A DNA stretch of 64,000 nt from Marthasterias glacialis (Eukaryota > Echinodermata > Asteroidea > Forcipulatida > Asteriidae), in contig OU452227.1 of the NCBI GenBank assembly GCA_911728455.2, positions 24,925,414 through 24,989,413 of the forward strand. Direction: 5' to 3'. This document shows positions 23,501-38,500 of the stretch, piece after piece. Each line of letters begins with the position of its first letter. Position 1 is the stretch's first letter. The notes below the pieces were generated by a model. It searched no databases. It was not told the origin of the DNA and worked only from the letters and a program-made list of their open reading frames with translations. Made by a program: the position numbers and the translations under genes.

Positions 23501-26500
23501 TTACGAAATTGTCAAAATTGCGACAAAGACTCGACAGAATTGCTTGAAAATTGCCTACTGGCTTCTCCAAGTATTTACGCCGTATTACGGTGAAATAAAA
23601 TGCAGTTAATTGTACTCACGATCATTTTTGGTCCTCCAAATCGATGATTTTTAGCCCACTATCACGCATATATCAAATTTGCCGTTAGAATCGCCATTTT
23701 GAACGTGAAACTCAACGACCGTTTTCTTATGTGTATAAACGCTGCAAGGAAGGATTGCGTGTTCGCTGAGGCCCTAACTTTCATATTGTTTTCCGCGCAG
23801 TCAACGCAGAATACCCGGCTGTGTAGTGCCATTGTTCGCTGATGCCCTGACATGCATATTGATTTGTGCAGTCAACGCAGGATACCAGGCTACACAGCTG
23901 GTATCCTGTTACTGGGTCTACTATTAAACTAGTAATAATAGGCTAGACCGGGTCTAGCCCCATACATTGTGCCAATACGCTGGACTACCTCCGCTTCTTG
24001 GCCCAACGAACCCTGTCCTCTAAAACCAGACATTAACTTTCGAATCAAGACTTACTTTTTTGGGCAAATTTTTCCCTCAATGATCGGTCGGTCGTTGCTG
24101 TCAGATTATATCAGACTCACAAGCAGAGTCTGGAGAAGATTTCCGCATGATCCCCCGTGCGATAAATCCTAGGTTTTTGCAGGAATTTTATGTCAAATCT
24201 CGGTGATATGAGCCCATGTCAACGACGGCGGAGGAGCCATGATGGTTGCTGTTCAGCGCGGGTCGTATTCCTGCACTAGTCTTTATTCCAGCAGTCATTT
24301 TGCGATGTTTACCTGATAGTGGTGACGTCAAGGTAATGCGCGCAATCAGTCAGCACATTCAAGAACGTTTACCGCTGCGCGACACCTTGACGAAAATTAC
24401 TAACAAATCCTTCAAAAGCTCTATACATACTTTAAACTCACCTGAGGTACGCAGGAGATAATGCCGGTTAATATAGTGGTAAGATTGTGTCAGATGCGTT
24501 TCTTAAAAATATAGAGAAATATTTGGCTAAATTCTAAACTGATGTTTGGATGGACTGCACATGAATTTTGTCGTGTGTCGATGTTCGTTGAGTGCATTCT
24601 ACTGCCAGATTTGCACAATCTACAGATTGCACACGATTTTGCCCATGAGCAGCTCAATCTGCAGATTGGGCGAAATCATGTGTAATCTGCCATGATAAGA
24701 TTGCGCAAGATTTTTGCCCAATCGGCACATGGGCAAAATCGTGTGCAATCTGTAGATTATGCAAATCCGTAGAATGCGCTCAATTACGTCCCAACTATGG
24801 GTGGGACCGGTCCCATTTTGAGTGTTACAGTTGGGATGTTCCAACTATAAGTGGGATCCAGAGATTTGTCACTGTGCAGGGGTATCGGACCATAGGGTGG
24901 TCTCAACACTAGGTTGTTAGTAGGTGGCGTTGGTGCGTGATGGAGCATGGGTATGGAGTGATGGATTTTGTTGTGGCTTTTTCCGTGATAATTACTGAAC
25001 ATCACGCTCGAGGCCTGTTCTATGTCAAGAGTAACTAAGGAGGATCAAAAATTACTTCAGAGGCCCACTGACTGATTACCGGTACACTATCAGGCAATTC
25101 CAGCTATAATTAGGCCGTCCGAACTGTAACACTCAAGTTGGGACAAGTAAACATTATAGTTGGGATGGTTTTAAAGTTGGGACAGAATAATAGTACTAAA
25201 CTTGAAATTAACTAGCCGCACGAATAGTGCCAATCAACTTCATATCCTTGCCGTAATGATGCAGCCCAGAATTTGTGTTTTGTTAATGCTTCAAATTGGC
25301 TTAGGCCTACCTAATCACCACATTTGCCAGTAAAGTGCTACATACATCCAGATTAGCCGCAAGGTTAACATGGTTAACGACGATAATCAAAGCTCTTGGT
25401 AATGTCCCTTTTCACCTATGATGGACCATATGTTAAAAGTCGTTATTTTTTACCAACTTTATTTTTCAACATTTTTAATAAGCCCAATAGACCGATTGCG
25501 CAACCAATGTTTACATGTCATCACGTGACCTATTGTGGGTTCTACTTCATCTAAGCTGATGGCAAACTACGTGCAAATACATGCCGTGACCGACAGAGTC
25601 ACACCAAATTTTGGCTTTTGGTAATAGTAACACAAATACTAAGCCATTTTATTATAAAGTTGAATATTGTGACATTGATATTAATCACATTACAGTTTCA
25701 TAAACTACTAGTATTCTACTACAAAAGAGGTTTATTTTGAGTTATGCACTACCGGCGTCGGACGACTATGTAGCCACCCGCCTATTATTTTGTTTGTAAT
25801 GTAGGCCTAAAACATTGTCAAAAAGGGTAAAGAACATTGGAAAAGTGAGCATTTATACCTAGCCTTGCGAAATTTCAAATAGGCAAAGGAATCACGCAGT
25901 TTTGGAAAGCAATTTCTTTGAATGATTTGACAGCTTCAGAAGTGTGAAATTCTTGTGTTGAAAAGTGTGTGATCGCGGTCGTCTGGTCTAAACGTTCCGT
26001 CATGCACTAGTACATATCGTGCACATTATACCTTACTTGTAAAACTTCCAAGACCTGCTGGAACTGTCCTTACTGGCTTTATTCAGCCACTCGAAGGTCT
26101 CTGGTACAAACTCTGGAAATTTTTGACAGATTTTGAGTAAGAAAAGCCTCGATCGAAAAAACGAATGGAACAATCATCATGTACGGTACCGCACTTTCCT
26201 ATGGCGGCTGAGTGTTTGTTTACATTTAATACCAACAATAGGTCACGTGACGCAGGTCGGGCAATCGGTCTATTGCGGTCCTCATTATAACAAAGGTGAT
26301 CTGTCACACAAGTGCAATACCAAGTTTGTTTCAATATCCAGAAGAAAAAAAAAAACTATAAAAAGAGAAAAAATATACCTGATTATTCAAATGTGGCAGT
26401 TTTATCTCAGTGGAATTGAGTGTAGGGCTTGCATACTTTTGATGGGGCCAATAAGTCTCACGTATATCGCAGATGGTTTTGTAGCCAATGGTCCAACATA

Positions 26501-29500
26501 ACTCTTAGATCTAAGGGACGTGACCAAGAGCTACAATTATCCCAGCTAGTTCCTACATCATACATGTACTTTTAATACATTAGAAACCAACTCATATCCA
26601 TCAGAATTCATCAGTCTTACTTCTTGTATTTACCTCAACAACCATAACCTTCACTCATGGTTTTAAAGTGATAAGGTTGATATTGCTGTGCTCCAGTCAA
26701 AGTCAATCTAATCAGATCACAGTAAGAGATGGAGTAGTGTAGTGTATGTTTAGCAAACTTTTCTTCCTGATCAATGTATTTGTTTTGTCTTTGAAATAAC
26801 AGATGATAGGTCAAGGCCAGGACTAGGACTGAAGTTGGATTTTACACGCATTAATCCCAATGACAATCAAGAAAGTACGGTGCTTGATGGAATGTCATCG
26901 AGCAGACTAAGTCTTGTAACCAGCCCCAGTGATTCCAGCATTAGTAGTACACACAGTAGCAATGGTAGCCACCAAAGAGCTGAATCCACCCTGTAAGTAC
27001 ACCTATTGTATTAATGTAGTCTTGGTTTCAGACTTGATTTTAGGCTTTCCTGTTGGTGCAGCCATTTTTTTACCCTACATGTATAGTATCAATGTTTGTA
27101 CATAAAACGATCTGGTTCTGTGATGCTTTATGGTTTGCATTTACATGTTTTGGGTACTTTAAAACAAACATTACTAGCCCTGTTCATTTGGGCATTAAAA
27201 GTATTCCTGAAAACGTCTCAACTCCTTTGGAGTATGCAGCACCGAGCAGCCAAATTGGCACACAGGTTGCTAATCATCCACATCAACAATCTTTACCCTC
27301 GCAGATACCCATTTACTTCTGGATGATGAGAATCAGTTATATAGTGAAGTGTCTTGCCCAGGAATATAAATGTTATGACCGGGATGCAAACCTATACTCT
27401 GAAGATTCAGTCATCAGAGCTTGACTTGGATGCTCTTGACTGCTTGGCCATAACACTATACCTCATTTGTTGTGATTTGAATAGTGAATAATTACCAATC
27501 AAGCAGGAAATGAAATTGGAAAGTTATAAGTCATTGGGAAACATGGTTCCAAAAAGAGTATTATCTCTTAACTACATGTACCATGAGCATTTCAAAATAT
27601 AAGTTATATTGTTTAAGCTACGGTCCTGTTGTAGGGAGAAGTATTGTATGTTTCCAAGTGTTTCAGCTTTGAAGTAGTGACATGATGGCAGTCTTTCATT
27701 TTAAGAAATACGTGTACAAGGAGAGCTATAAATTGCTTTCATAGATTATTGAGAAGAGCTCTTTACACTCATCAGAACCAAACTTTGTACATTAGTCGAA
27801 AAAATTGAAACTAAAACATGATTTATGAAATCTGACTTTAATGTTTAATTTATAAGCACGTACTCTGAAATTATCTATGACGATTCATATGCGCACACCG
27901 GATTGTAGAATCAGATTGGCGGATTGTTATTTTTTTTATGATCGAAGCAAATAAAGGGCACATCGGCAGCTTACTTTCCGCTGTGAATAATTTTTCCTCA
28001 ATGTTTTTAAATTACTTTAGGGAGTGCTATTTTGTGCACTCCTTGGACCTGGTTAAGCAGTATGGAAGAAAGTGATTGCATTTGCATTTCTTAAATACAA
28101 AGATCTGTGATGACAAGGCCTCTTAAAATGTTTATAATATTTTTCAATTTATTATTGTAATTTTGTTATCATACAGTGATAGAATTCGTTCCCGTAGTCT
28201 GGACTCCATCGGCAAGCTTAGTATCTCCCCTGATGAAGTAAGTAGTTCTGTTCCAACGTTTTATTTTTCTATCATTCTATTGACCTGTACCATTTGAACT
28301 TCTGGGTAGATTTGTTGTAAAAATTTGTGGTATATTTTATTGGAATAGTCTTCACATGTATGTGAGGCAAATTGTAGCAGATTAAAATCTGTCTTTGGGA
28401 CAGTAGGTGGCAGCACACTTACCAGGTAAATCCAATGTTCACGTGAAATGCGCTTATGCTTGGACTAACGTAACCAATAGAAAATTACTGTGTGTCTGAT
28501 GCCATCTAGCATGAAGTGGTTCTTAGCTGTAAAGCTGTTCCTTGTCTATTATTTTATCTGTCCAATAGGGAAGAGAACAAAAGCATTATTGTTTCATTTT
28601 TGTCCAACAATCTGACTTGATATACTTACATGCCCCTTTTTATATAGCTGTAGGCTGTATAGAATGTTCAATATTGTTGTATTTCATTGTTTTTTTAAAA
28701 GCCTTGTTGTTGTCAGTGTGTGGAATTAAATATTTCTTCTAACTAAACATTCAAGCATTTGGGATAGTTCAGTGGTTTCTTCCCTGCCTTTCACCTCTGT
28801 GACCTCAGTTAGGATCCTGGACTGGAGCCTTACATGTGGATTGGGTTTTCAGTCCCTACCTGATTGTGTGGGTTTTCCATATTTGGGGTTTTCCTCCCAC
28901 ATCTAAAACTGGCATTTCTTCATCGTCCTCTCTACACAGGTATTTTCGGGCCTACGAGTTACAGTGCATGTTGCTGTTGAAGATAATTTTAGTTCACATT
29001 ACCAGAAAGATATGATAATAATATTATTTTAAGATATTCATGGGATGTTATTTGTTGGATTAACATTAAAGTATTATTTCTTGATTCAAACAGACATATG
29101 ACTTCACATCAGAAGATTTAGAAGACAGAGGGGAGATCGGGCGTGGTGCATTTGGTTCCGTCAGTAAGATGTGGCATTCACGAAGCAATTCCATCATGGC
29201 AGTCAAGGTAAATAATGATGTCAAAATATGTGACGCCTCCATGCCAAAATCAGGCAGTTCTTGTACATAGTGAAATGGCATTAAAAGTGGAGACCATGGA
29301 AACATCAGCCTTGATATCATTGTGATGTGATGTCCCAAATGTTCTTTATGTTGAGAAATACTTACCTTATAGACCTTATACATGTAGATGTAATTTGAAA
29401 ACCCTTATTCTCATCTACACCGCTGAGCAAGTTAACTAGTTTGAATTTTGGCAGGAAGTGCCTGGTTTGGCATGGTACGTCACATTTTAATAATACACAG

Positions 29501-32500
29501 CCTTTTTGTAAGGTACCCTGTATGCACAGGTGTTATCATTGTTACTCATTCACAAAAAGAACCAGACTGTTTATGCTTTTAAGTGCGCTACGCATCGTGA
29601 AATGGGTCAATATGCTCGATCAGTGGCACAGATTGCCACAGCAGAAATTGACCAAGGTTGAGAACCTTTTCTCTTCCAGTTCCAACAGTTGCCCAAATTC
29701 TATTACAATTAAGCACAGCTGGTGGTTTCTCCAGTTTACCACTCTCATTGAAGCACTCAGTATGTGCCTCAAAGTGCCACTGCTGTTGCATTGTGAGGTT
29801 TGGGTTGCTTGTCTCGAAAAACATGCTGGTAGTAGGAGAGTCAACATGTGTTGAAGCATAGAATGACAACAGTAACATTCTTAACAGCTGCCAATTTGGT
29901 CTCGCCAAAGATAACAAATATTTACAACAAGGCTCCTCACCATGCTCACAGGCCATGGGTGTACTGGCCACATGCAACACAAGTGACATATGATGCCAAC
30001 ACCTGAGTGTGACTGTGGGGCTGCTGATCAGACCCCAGGAAACATTCTCAATGAGTGGCCCATTAGAAAACTGGACAGTGGCATTGATCGTTTGGCCAGC
30101 TGTGACCCATTGTAACATGATTGATGGCCCATCGGACATGGACCTTGACATTTGATTACATGTTGCATACGAGAGACAATTTTGGCTATGAGGTACATGT
30201 ACGTGTATCATCAACACTTGTTATACCATGGTGAGAAATTGTGAATTTTATTGGTTGAGAACCAATCACGTGATGTGCTTCAGGGGAACATGAGTGATGT
30301 ACCCCGACAGGATACATTACATGTACAGTGAACCTTGATCGTGCCTACCTTTGGTCGTTTTGTACAATATTAGAAATAGCCCCAGGTATGAGGTTATAAA
30401 ATTACGCTTGTACCAGGTAAATTATTTATATTCCTGCAACTGAACAACGTGCAATGTTTAAACAATGATTTAATAAAGAAATATAATTTATTTCACTTTA
30501 TAATGTTTGTCTCCCCCTCCTGCAATCTATGACCATGGTATAACAAAACAATTGTTGCATGTTGTGTGATGGGGTCCATGGGTTCTGTACATCCTCGGTT
30601 TCGCCTCAGGTGCACAAAACTCCATGGACCCCATCACAGCTTGCAACAATTGTATTGTACACATGCACCACTGTCATAAATGTCAAATCTTAGCTTTAGA
30701 AAAAGGTACAATCTTGTTTTGTTGACAAGTTTTTCATGCCCTAATGCTACATGCAAGATGCTTTGTTAATTTTTGCTGCAGCGAATTCGATCCACGGTAG
30801 ACGAGAAGGAACAGAAACAGCTCCTGATGGATCTAGATGTGGTCAAGAGGAGTAATCACTGTCCATGTATTATCAAATTCTTTGGAGCACTGTTCAAAGA
30901 GGTAAGATCGTTACTTGAAATTGTTGCTTTTGACTCAATTTAATAGAGGTTAAATTTGCATCGGGGATAAATTTAAACTGGCCCTTAACTACCTGGCAAG
31001 CTCGATGGTGTAGTTGTTAAGACATCTAGAATGGCAAAGGTCAGGTGTTCGAATCCCACCCGAGTAATATGCCTTTGGATTTTTTGTCCACAGGACTCAG
31101 GAAAATACTGACTATACAGTGCTTAACACACATCGGTGTAGGGTAAAAAACAATGAGATTCTTTATCCCCCATGCAAATTTAACATCTATAGAATCGTTG
31201 TGGTATGCACTGCTAATAAAAAAAGATTCAAACTGCCTGTAGCTACCAGGCAAGCACGGTGGTCTAGTGGTATAACTTCTTCTCTAGAATGGCAAAGGTT
31301 GTGAGTTCAAATCCTGCTGCTTATTTAAAAATCCCCACATTCATTTAGGTACATTTGATGATTAAAGATGACTGCTGGGTATGTAACATTCATTTACTAT
31401 ATTTGATGTTTAAAGGTGACTGCTGGACTCATAGCATTTCTAAATTATTGTTAATATTTAAGGGTGACTGCTGGATATGCATGGAGCTGATGGATACCTC
31501 ATTAGATAAATTCTACAAATTTGTGTGTGAACATCTCAAAAGTCGTATCCCTGAACCCATCCTAGGAAAGATCACTGTTTCTGTAAGTAACCATGGGGAA
31601 CACTCAAACCCTAATCATTCCTAAATTCTCTGATCATAACTGTATGCTCTTTCTCAAATTCTCTGAACATAACATTATAGCCAGCAGGTAATTTGAGAAG
31701 CTGTGGTGAGAACCTGGTACAGTATGACGAAGAACATAATAATATACTCAGTTCTAATATAACGAGTTATTTTTGAATTGTATGACCCATTTATAACCAC
31801 TACATAGCACCTATAATGGTTTACAAGGTGCTGTGGCACAATTGCAGCCAACCATGTCAGAAAATACCGGGGTGAACCCCTTCCCTTAACAATAAGAGTG
31901 CACTGGGTTCTTTTACGTGCTTTGCAATACACTCGAGAATTACAGCTTTACGACCCATCCGAAGGACAAAACCGGGACTTGAACCCACACTCAGAAACAC
32001 CAGAGCTTGAGACATGGTGCATTATACATGTATATGTACAGTATAATTATTTTTATTATTAAAACATATTACTTCCTCAGAAATTAAAGAGAAACACCCT
32101 ATAGGGTGATATCTAGTAAAATGACATTTAACCAGAAAAGATTCAATTGGAGAGCTTCATAGTTACCCAGGATAGTATCTAACTAGATGATGATAGCCTG
32201 CAGGGCTAGAATACCATGAATACACATCTTTTAGTGGCCCTGATTAGATGAATGTAGCCTGAAAAAGCTTTAAATGTGTTATTTTTTATTTTTACATTGA
32301 TACTCCTTTACAAAACGTCACATGTTTCTGTTGATGACTCAATCCAGGGCCGGCCAAAGCAAACTTTCAATCAATCAGGTAAACCTTATGCAGTAGGGCA
32401 CTGTAATGCGGCGTGTTGTGGTCAAGTGCACTGGACTCAAGCTCTAGTGTTTCTGATCAGCAGAGTATGGGTTCGAGTCCCTTGTTCTTTTGACACTTGT

Positions 32501-35500
32501 ATCCTTAAGCAAGGCATTTAACAATTATTGCTGCATCCTTTGGATGGGTCGTAAAGCCCTTGGTCATGTATGTTGTGTAATACATGTAAAAGAACCCAGT
32601 ACACTTATCGTAAAGAGGAGGCGTGGGGTTTGCCCCAGTGTTTCTGGCAATGTTGGCGGCAAATTGCACCTGATCACAAGGTGCTATATAAATGGGTCTC
32701 ATAATAAAAAAAAACATAGCTCTGCTTATCCTGTTGTAAAACAAATAAAGAGTGCTTTGATACGCTCCTAGGGGTGTGATAAAGCACTATATAAGAACCC
32801 AGTAGTATTATTAGTTTGTATGTCTGTCATAAATGACACTCCTGGTGCTGAATTGTCAAATCTGGTGGAGATTGTTAAGACTGATTTTATGGGGTGTTGT
32901 AATCATAATACAACACCTTGAAAGGGATACAATTATTTCATTTATTTCTTTCCGCAGACTGTCACAGCTCTGAATTATCTCAAAGAGGAACTCACAATTA
33001 TCCACAGAGGTGAGATTCTCCAGATAATTTTTTGTTCTCAGATTTCTTATTATTGGAGGTATTTCCATATCTGTTTCGTATTGACCCAATTCATCTGACA
33101 TCATCACAATGGTTGCACCATTTTGGAAGTCAATGTTGTCACTGTGTGTTATACAGTGAAGTGCGCATATTAGGCAACATTTACAGGTATACCTATTGAT
33201 CTCCCAAATAGTGAGTGTGGCACAGTCACCGTGGCAAGTGTGCAAGGGGTCAATATCTGTCTTTGTTTTAGTATTCATGAAAGTTGTGAAAACGCCGCTA
33301 ACAGAAATTTCAATCTGGATTGTCATTTTGGTATTTGGTTGTTATCCTAGATGTGAAGCCCTCTAACATCCTTCTAGATACCAAAGGTAACATCAAGCTA
33401 TGTGACTTTGGCATCAGTGGTCAGCTTGTAGATTCCATTGCCAAGACCAGAGATGCAGGATGCAAACCATATATGGCTGTAAGTAATTTATCCAGGTTTG
33501 TTTTGTCTCGAGACTATCGTGAGTCAAACTGTTTAGTTTTCAAGAAACGTCTTAAATTAACCTATGAATGTGTCATTCAAATATGGACACTGTTATAAAA
33601 TCTCTTAACCCATCCCTAACTAAAGATAGTTCTCACTCGACGTAACACAGTGTAAAGTCAGCCATCCTTACGGGCAATGGTCATAATTTTTTTAATGCAC
33701 AACTATGCATTTTTGCATTAATACTGCGTGCAACACACTTGAGTTTTATCAGATTCCTTGCATGATTGGACGGTGAACCACTTAGCTGTGTAGAAAAATT
33801 AGAGCACTTACTGCAGCTTTAAGTTGCGTATCGGGAGCTTTCTATAGGCCACTTGGAATACTTATCAATCGTACATTAATTGAATTCAACCTTTGGCTGT
33901 CAGTGGCTTTTGAAAGAAGGAAATAAACCATTAATTAATATGCAAATATTGGATGATAAAAGTTATTTGACAGGCCTATCCAATGTTTAATTTTGGAGCG
34001 TCACGGTAATGAATGCATGTCAAACTAATGGACAACAGGTGGCGTGTCTTCCACCAATCAAAGGACAAGGATCTGGATGTGTTTGTGGTATGCAGGGAAT
34101 AACAATCAAGGTCATTACCATGCAGTGAAGACCGAGACCTCACACTGTTGTTCCCATTAATAAATACCATTAATGAAAAAACAGTTAAATTATCAGAAAT
34201 TGTAAATTTTGTTTCGCCGATATTTTTAATATTGTTCTCTTCATATTCAAGGGCCATTCTTTAGACTCTAACACTTAGTTAACTATTTATGCATATTTTC
34301 AAAAATCAGACTGAGTTTTGAACAAAACCATATTAACCTGAAAATACTTTGGTTGGCAGTATATTGGTTTCATGCGTGTACCAACTTCTTTAAATTGATA
34401 CATTGCCCGCGCATTCACGCATACGCGTGGTATGTGCATGCATGTGGCACCAACCATCTCTTGTAAAAAACAAAAACAAAACAAAAACATACGCACATAG
34501 AAAACAGTTGATTTGACAGTGCCCCACACAATATGCGCAGTGCATATCAAACTTGTAAACAACAATATGCTTGTTAAGGGGTTATTTATTTGCTAGATCA
34601 CATAGCCAGTCTTGAACTTACATATTAATACATGTTAAGACACCCCCACGTGACCAGTCTTTGACCAATCGGAGTACATTTATACTCGTTGAGGTATTTA
34701 TGAATATGGAATATAAGAAGTGCTATAACTATGTTTTTATGTGCATTGTTAGCCGGAGAGGATAGATCCATTGGCTTCAAGGGAAGGCTATGACGTCAGA
34801 TCAGATGTGTGGAGTCTTGGAATCACATTAGTAAGTCAACTCTGTTTAATAACTCAACCATCAACTTCCTGTAGTAGTGACTTACTAGGATCCTACCTCA
34901 CTCTTGTGTACATGTAAAGTCTCGTTCACTAAAGTGTTAATGGGGTTTGCGTATACCACAAGGAAAACTGCCTGGGCAAACACAAATAAATTTTGGGTTG
35001 AACAAAGTCATATTGACTGGGTTTGTCTCCCTATTTTGTAAATATCTGTGTTTCGGGGGTGGGGGATACAACCTGGATAACTGCATTATAAGTGGATCAC
35101 CTTGAAAGGAGACTACCAACTTGAGGCTAGATAGCTTAGTTGGTAGAGCACTGGCACGTAAACCAGGTGTTCGTAGATAAAAATCCCATTCTAGTCAATT
35201 TTTCTTTGTTCACCACTCAAATGCAACTTCCTAGAAGGAATTACAAGAATCCTTCCTCACTTTAACAAAACACCATGTATGATAACTCAACACCCAAACA
35301 GTAAGACTCTGATTATGGTGGTATGTCTGATCCTCTATAAAGCATAATCAGTTTACTAGTGCAGTCCTCAGTCCAACAGCAGTGTTGAAGTCGACCCAAT
35401 AGACCCAGACCGAGACCTGAAGGCCTGAGACTGAGACCAGATGGTTGAAACCAAGACCGAGACCATGAAGGTCCGAGACTGAGACCGAGACCAAGGCCTT

Positions 35501-38500
35501 AATGAATAAAAGACATAACAAAAGAGTCAAGCACAGTTTGTTAAACTGCATGAGTGATTTTGTGCACAATTTTATTCTCATGAAAACAAGTAAACAACAT
35601 GTGAAAATAATTGTTCAAACCAAGCTGCTAACAAAGGATGTATCCCTGACTCCTCGTCATTTCAAAAAGAAAAGTGCTAAAATAAAAGCATTCTCAAAAT
35701 GTGAAATTGTTTGATGTTTCAATGGACCCGAACAAAAACGATAAATCAAATATTTTTATGGGTTGCATAATGATAAGTAAAGGCTGGTCTTGACGGGAAA
35801 CCAGTCAAATATTCAAGACTGGAAGGGTCCGAGACCAAGACCGAGATATCTCCGAGAGCGGAGACCAGCAAAACTGGTGTCAAGACAGGTGTCATGGCCT
35901 ATAACACTGTTCTATAGAGTCAATCCAAACCATGCAGTTGGATTTTGATGTGTTGGGAAAGGTTAGGGTTGATATGGGTTAGTGGTGACCGAGTTCGTAA
36001 ACGGCCGTTTAAAACCGGCAGGGTTGTGGCCGTGTGATAAAGGACCGAGCCGAAGTTTGCCTTCCTACATTTTTATCTTGTGCAATGATTACATTGCCAA
36101 CTTTAATATCCAAAGTTGAGACAAATGATAAAAAATAAAATGTAGGATTTTTTGTTTCTTTCATTGAGCTGTGTACGAAGTGTGCCTGCAGGAAGTCCAG
36201 GCTCTTTTGTAAACATGTGAGGTCCAGCTTTACATGGGTCACAGAGTGGTAATTATTGCTAGTGACAGCAGCTTTTTGAATAAGTTCATATACTCTGTGT
36301 TATTGTAGATAGAGTTAGCGACAGGGAAATTTCCCTATCCCAAGTGGAACAGTGTGTTTGATCAACTGGCACAGGTTGTCAAAGGTCCACCACCGAGGCT
36401 CGTCAGTTCAGCCGATTTACCTTTCTCAATGGATTTCACAGACTTTGTCAGCAAATGGTAAGTCGGGTGGCCTTAATGGCATGTTGGTATAGTGCTCACC
36501 TCTTACCAATGTGGCCCTGGTTCGATAGACCTTACGGGTATGATGTCACTATGAGCATTTAATACAGGAAAGGACATGCTTGCCCTAAGGTTGAAACAGC
36601 TACAACACAAATTTTAATGCTGCATTTGACCTTAAAGATGGTGGTGAACGCATAAGGTCTTTTATCAGCTAAGGCCATATGTGAGTAGAGTTGTGCATTG
36701 GTTCTCTCCTGTGCCACGGGGTTTTTTCTCTGGGCCCTCCGGTTTTCCTCCATTATATTTTTGTTCTCTAGGTGTGCTCCATGGTTATTGGGTTGATGTG
36801 GCTGGCTGCAAAAGGCGCCATTGTATGCCTTGCAGCTTGAACACGTGTAGCCACATCCTTCACAATTCAGCTTCTTAGCTGCCAGTAAGGATGATTAGCC
36901 TCCCAAATTATGTTATAAAAAGGCCATTTCCAAATCTTTGAGAGGGTAAGGCCATTTTCATTTTGCAAAGGGCAATTCCATTGGATCATCTTGAAAACTA
37001 TGGGAAACAATAGTAGAGACACCAAGGCCAAGACCAGGGCAACAGAGGTTATGGCCTCCGCAGCCTCCATGTAATAATTCTGGGCCTGGGCTGGATCATT
37101 ACATCAACATACATAAAAGCAATATCCATAGCCACAGTTGCCATCTTGGTTGCTGTCTCTAGGCCTTGATTATACATCTTACTGTGGCCAGTTATATGAA
37201 ATCGAAAAGTGGAAATGCTTTCATTTCAACATGCCTCCTGGTAATCAGGGGAGCCAGTTTGTGTGAGGTGGGCGTGGCTTACAGTGGAATTACGTCAAAC
37301 ATACAAACAGGATAGTAGAATTTGAATAAGCAGACAACTTGATTATTGAGTCATTTTGGGCTTAATATGGTGAGGTGAAAGTATGAAGTCGTATTGCTGT
37401 TTGCTTTGAGTATTCAGTTGTAAAATTTTAGCACTGTTAACTGTGAAGTCTTTACTTTTGTTTTTTCTTCAGTGTAACGAAGAATGAGAAGGAGAGGCCA
37501 AAGTACAACAGGTTATTGGTGAGTTGTTTACAAAAATTGATTTCTTGTGAGTGGAATGTAAAAAGTATGAATGATTCAAGGTGAAATTAATATTAATTAA
37601 TAGTAAGGGTTAAACTGACTTCCTGGTCAACAAATTATACACTCAGATAATGCCCCAAAACTCATAAAGTTGAGCTTATTTAAAAAAAATTGTTTTTATT
37701 AAAACCATCTTTAATGAGGGTGACCCATCCAGCATGGCTGATCATTTAGGGCCTTCACATAGTATAAAAATACATCAGTAAAATGCATCGACAAGACTCT
37801 GGCAGAAAGGTTCACAAATAAATTAGTACAACCAAAAATGGAATGCCAAACAAAAAACAGTTAGAAATGTGGGATTTAGAAGTACTAATGCTTCCATCAT
37901 CTCCTTAGAATATTAAAGCAAACAAGTTATAATAATAATACTACACAGTTCTTATCACATGCAGACAGGCGTCTCAAAGTGTTGATTCATTGTACAGCAG
38001 GTATGCTGAGCTATGTTTAAATTATGAGACTCATTTATATAGCACCTTGTAAGGGTTTACAAGTTACTGCAATTCAATAATGCCAGAAACACCGGGTGAA
38101 CCCCTTCTCTTTAGTGATACAGTTCTCTTTCGAGAAAACTTGCATGGAAACCCTCTTTGTTCAGTGTGACTTTGCCGTCTTTAGGCGTAAGCCACCACCG
38201 ATAACCACCCATGGCGTGCTGGATTCTCGCACTTGCCTCGGTGCTAAGAACAATTAAAACAATCATGGCAGCCATTCGGTCTGTCGTATTCCTGGTATGT
38301 CAGACAAAACAATGAAGGTCTGGAATTGATAATTTCACAAATATCCCTGTAAGGAGTGAATTCAATAATTGATTCCAGGGCATTTTGTCTCTGTCTATAC
38401 CAGGTCAACTAAGCATGACACCTTGAGTTTATGCACTGTGAACATACACATCTAGCTGTTCAAGCGAGTAAACAGTGCTCTTTTCTTGAACTTGTCCAAC

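Noticed and set aside
23376-23853. Short minus-strand frames near 23.4-23.9 kb as possible exons
   Set aside because: They fall inside an inverted-repeat element and include repeated 'cagtcaacgcag' modules also seen at 52070.
24786-25190. Possible enhancer built of 'gtcccaact' repeats
   Set aside because: The arrangement is better explained by the inverted ends of a small transposon; there is no independent sign of regulation.
29588-30217. 209-codon open frame on the minus strand in MKK4 intron 4
   Set aside because: It is antisense to a decayed LINE tail on the plus strand and shows no family motif of its own.
35126-35200. tRNA gene
   Set aside because: A and B boxes are visible but the acceptor and anticodon arms do not pair, and the same 3' tail follows another copy at 59848, so it is a SINE head.
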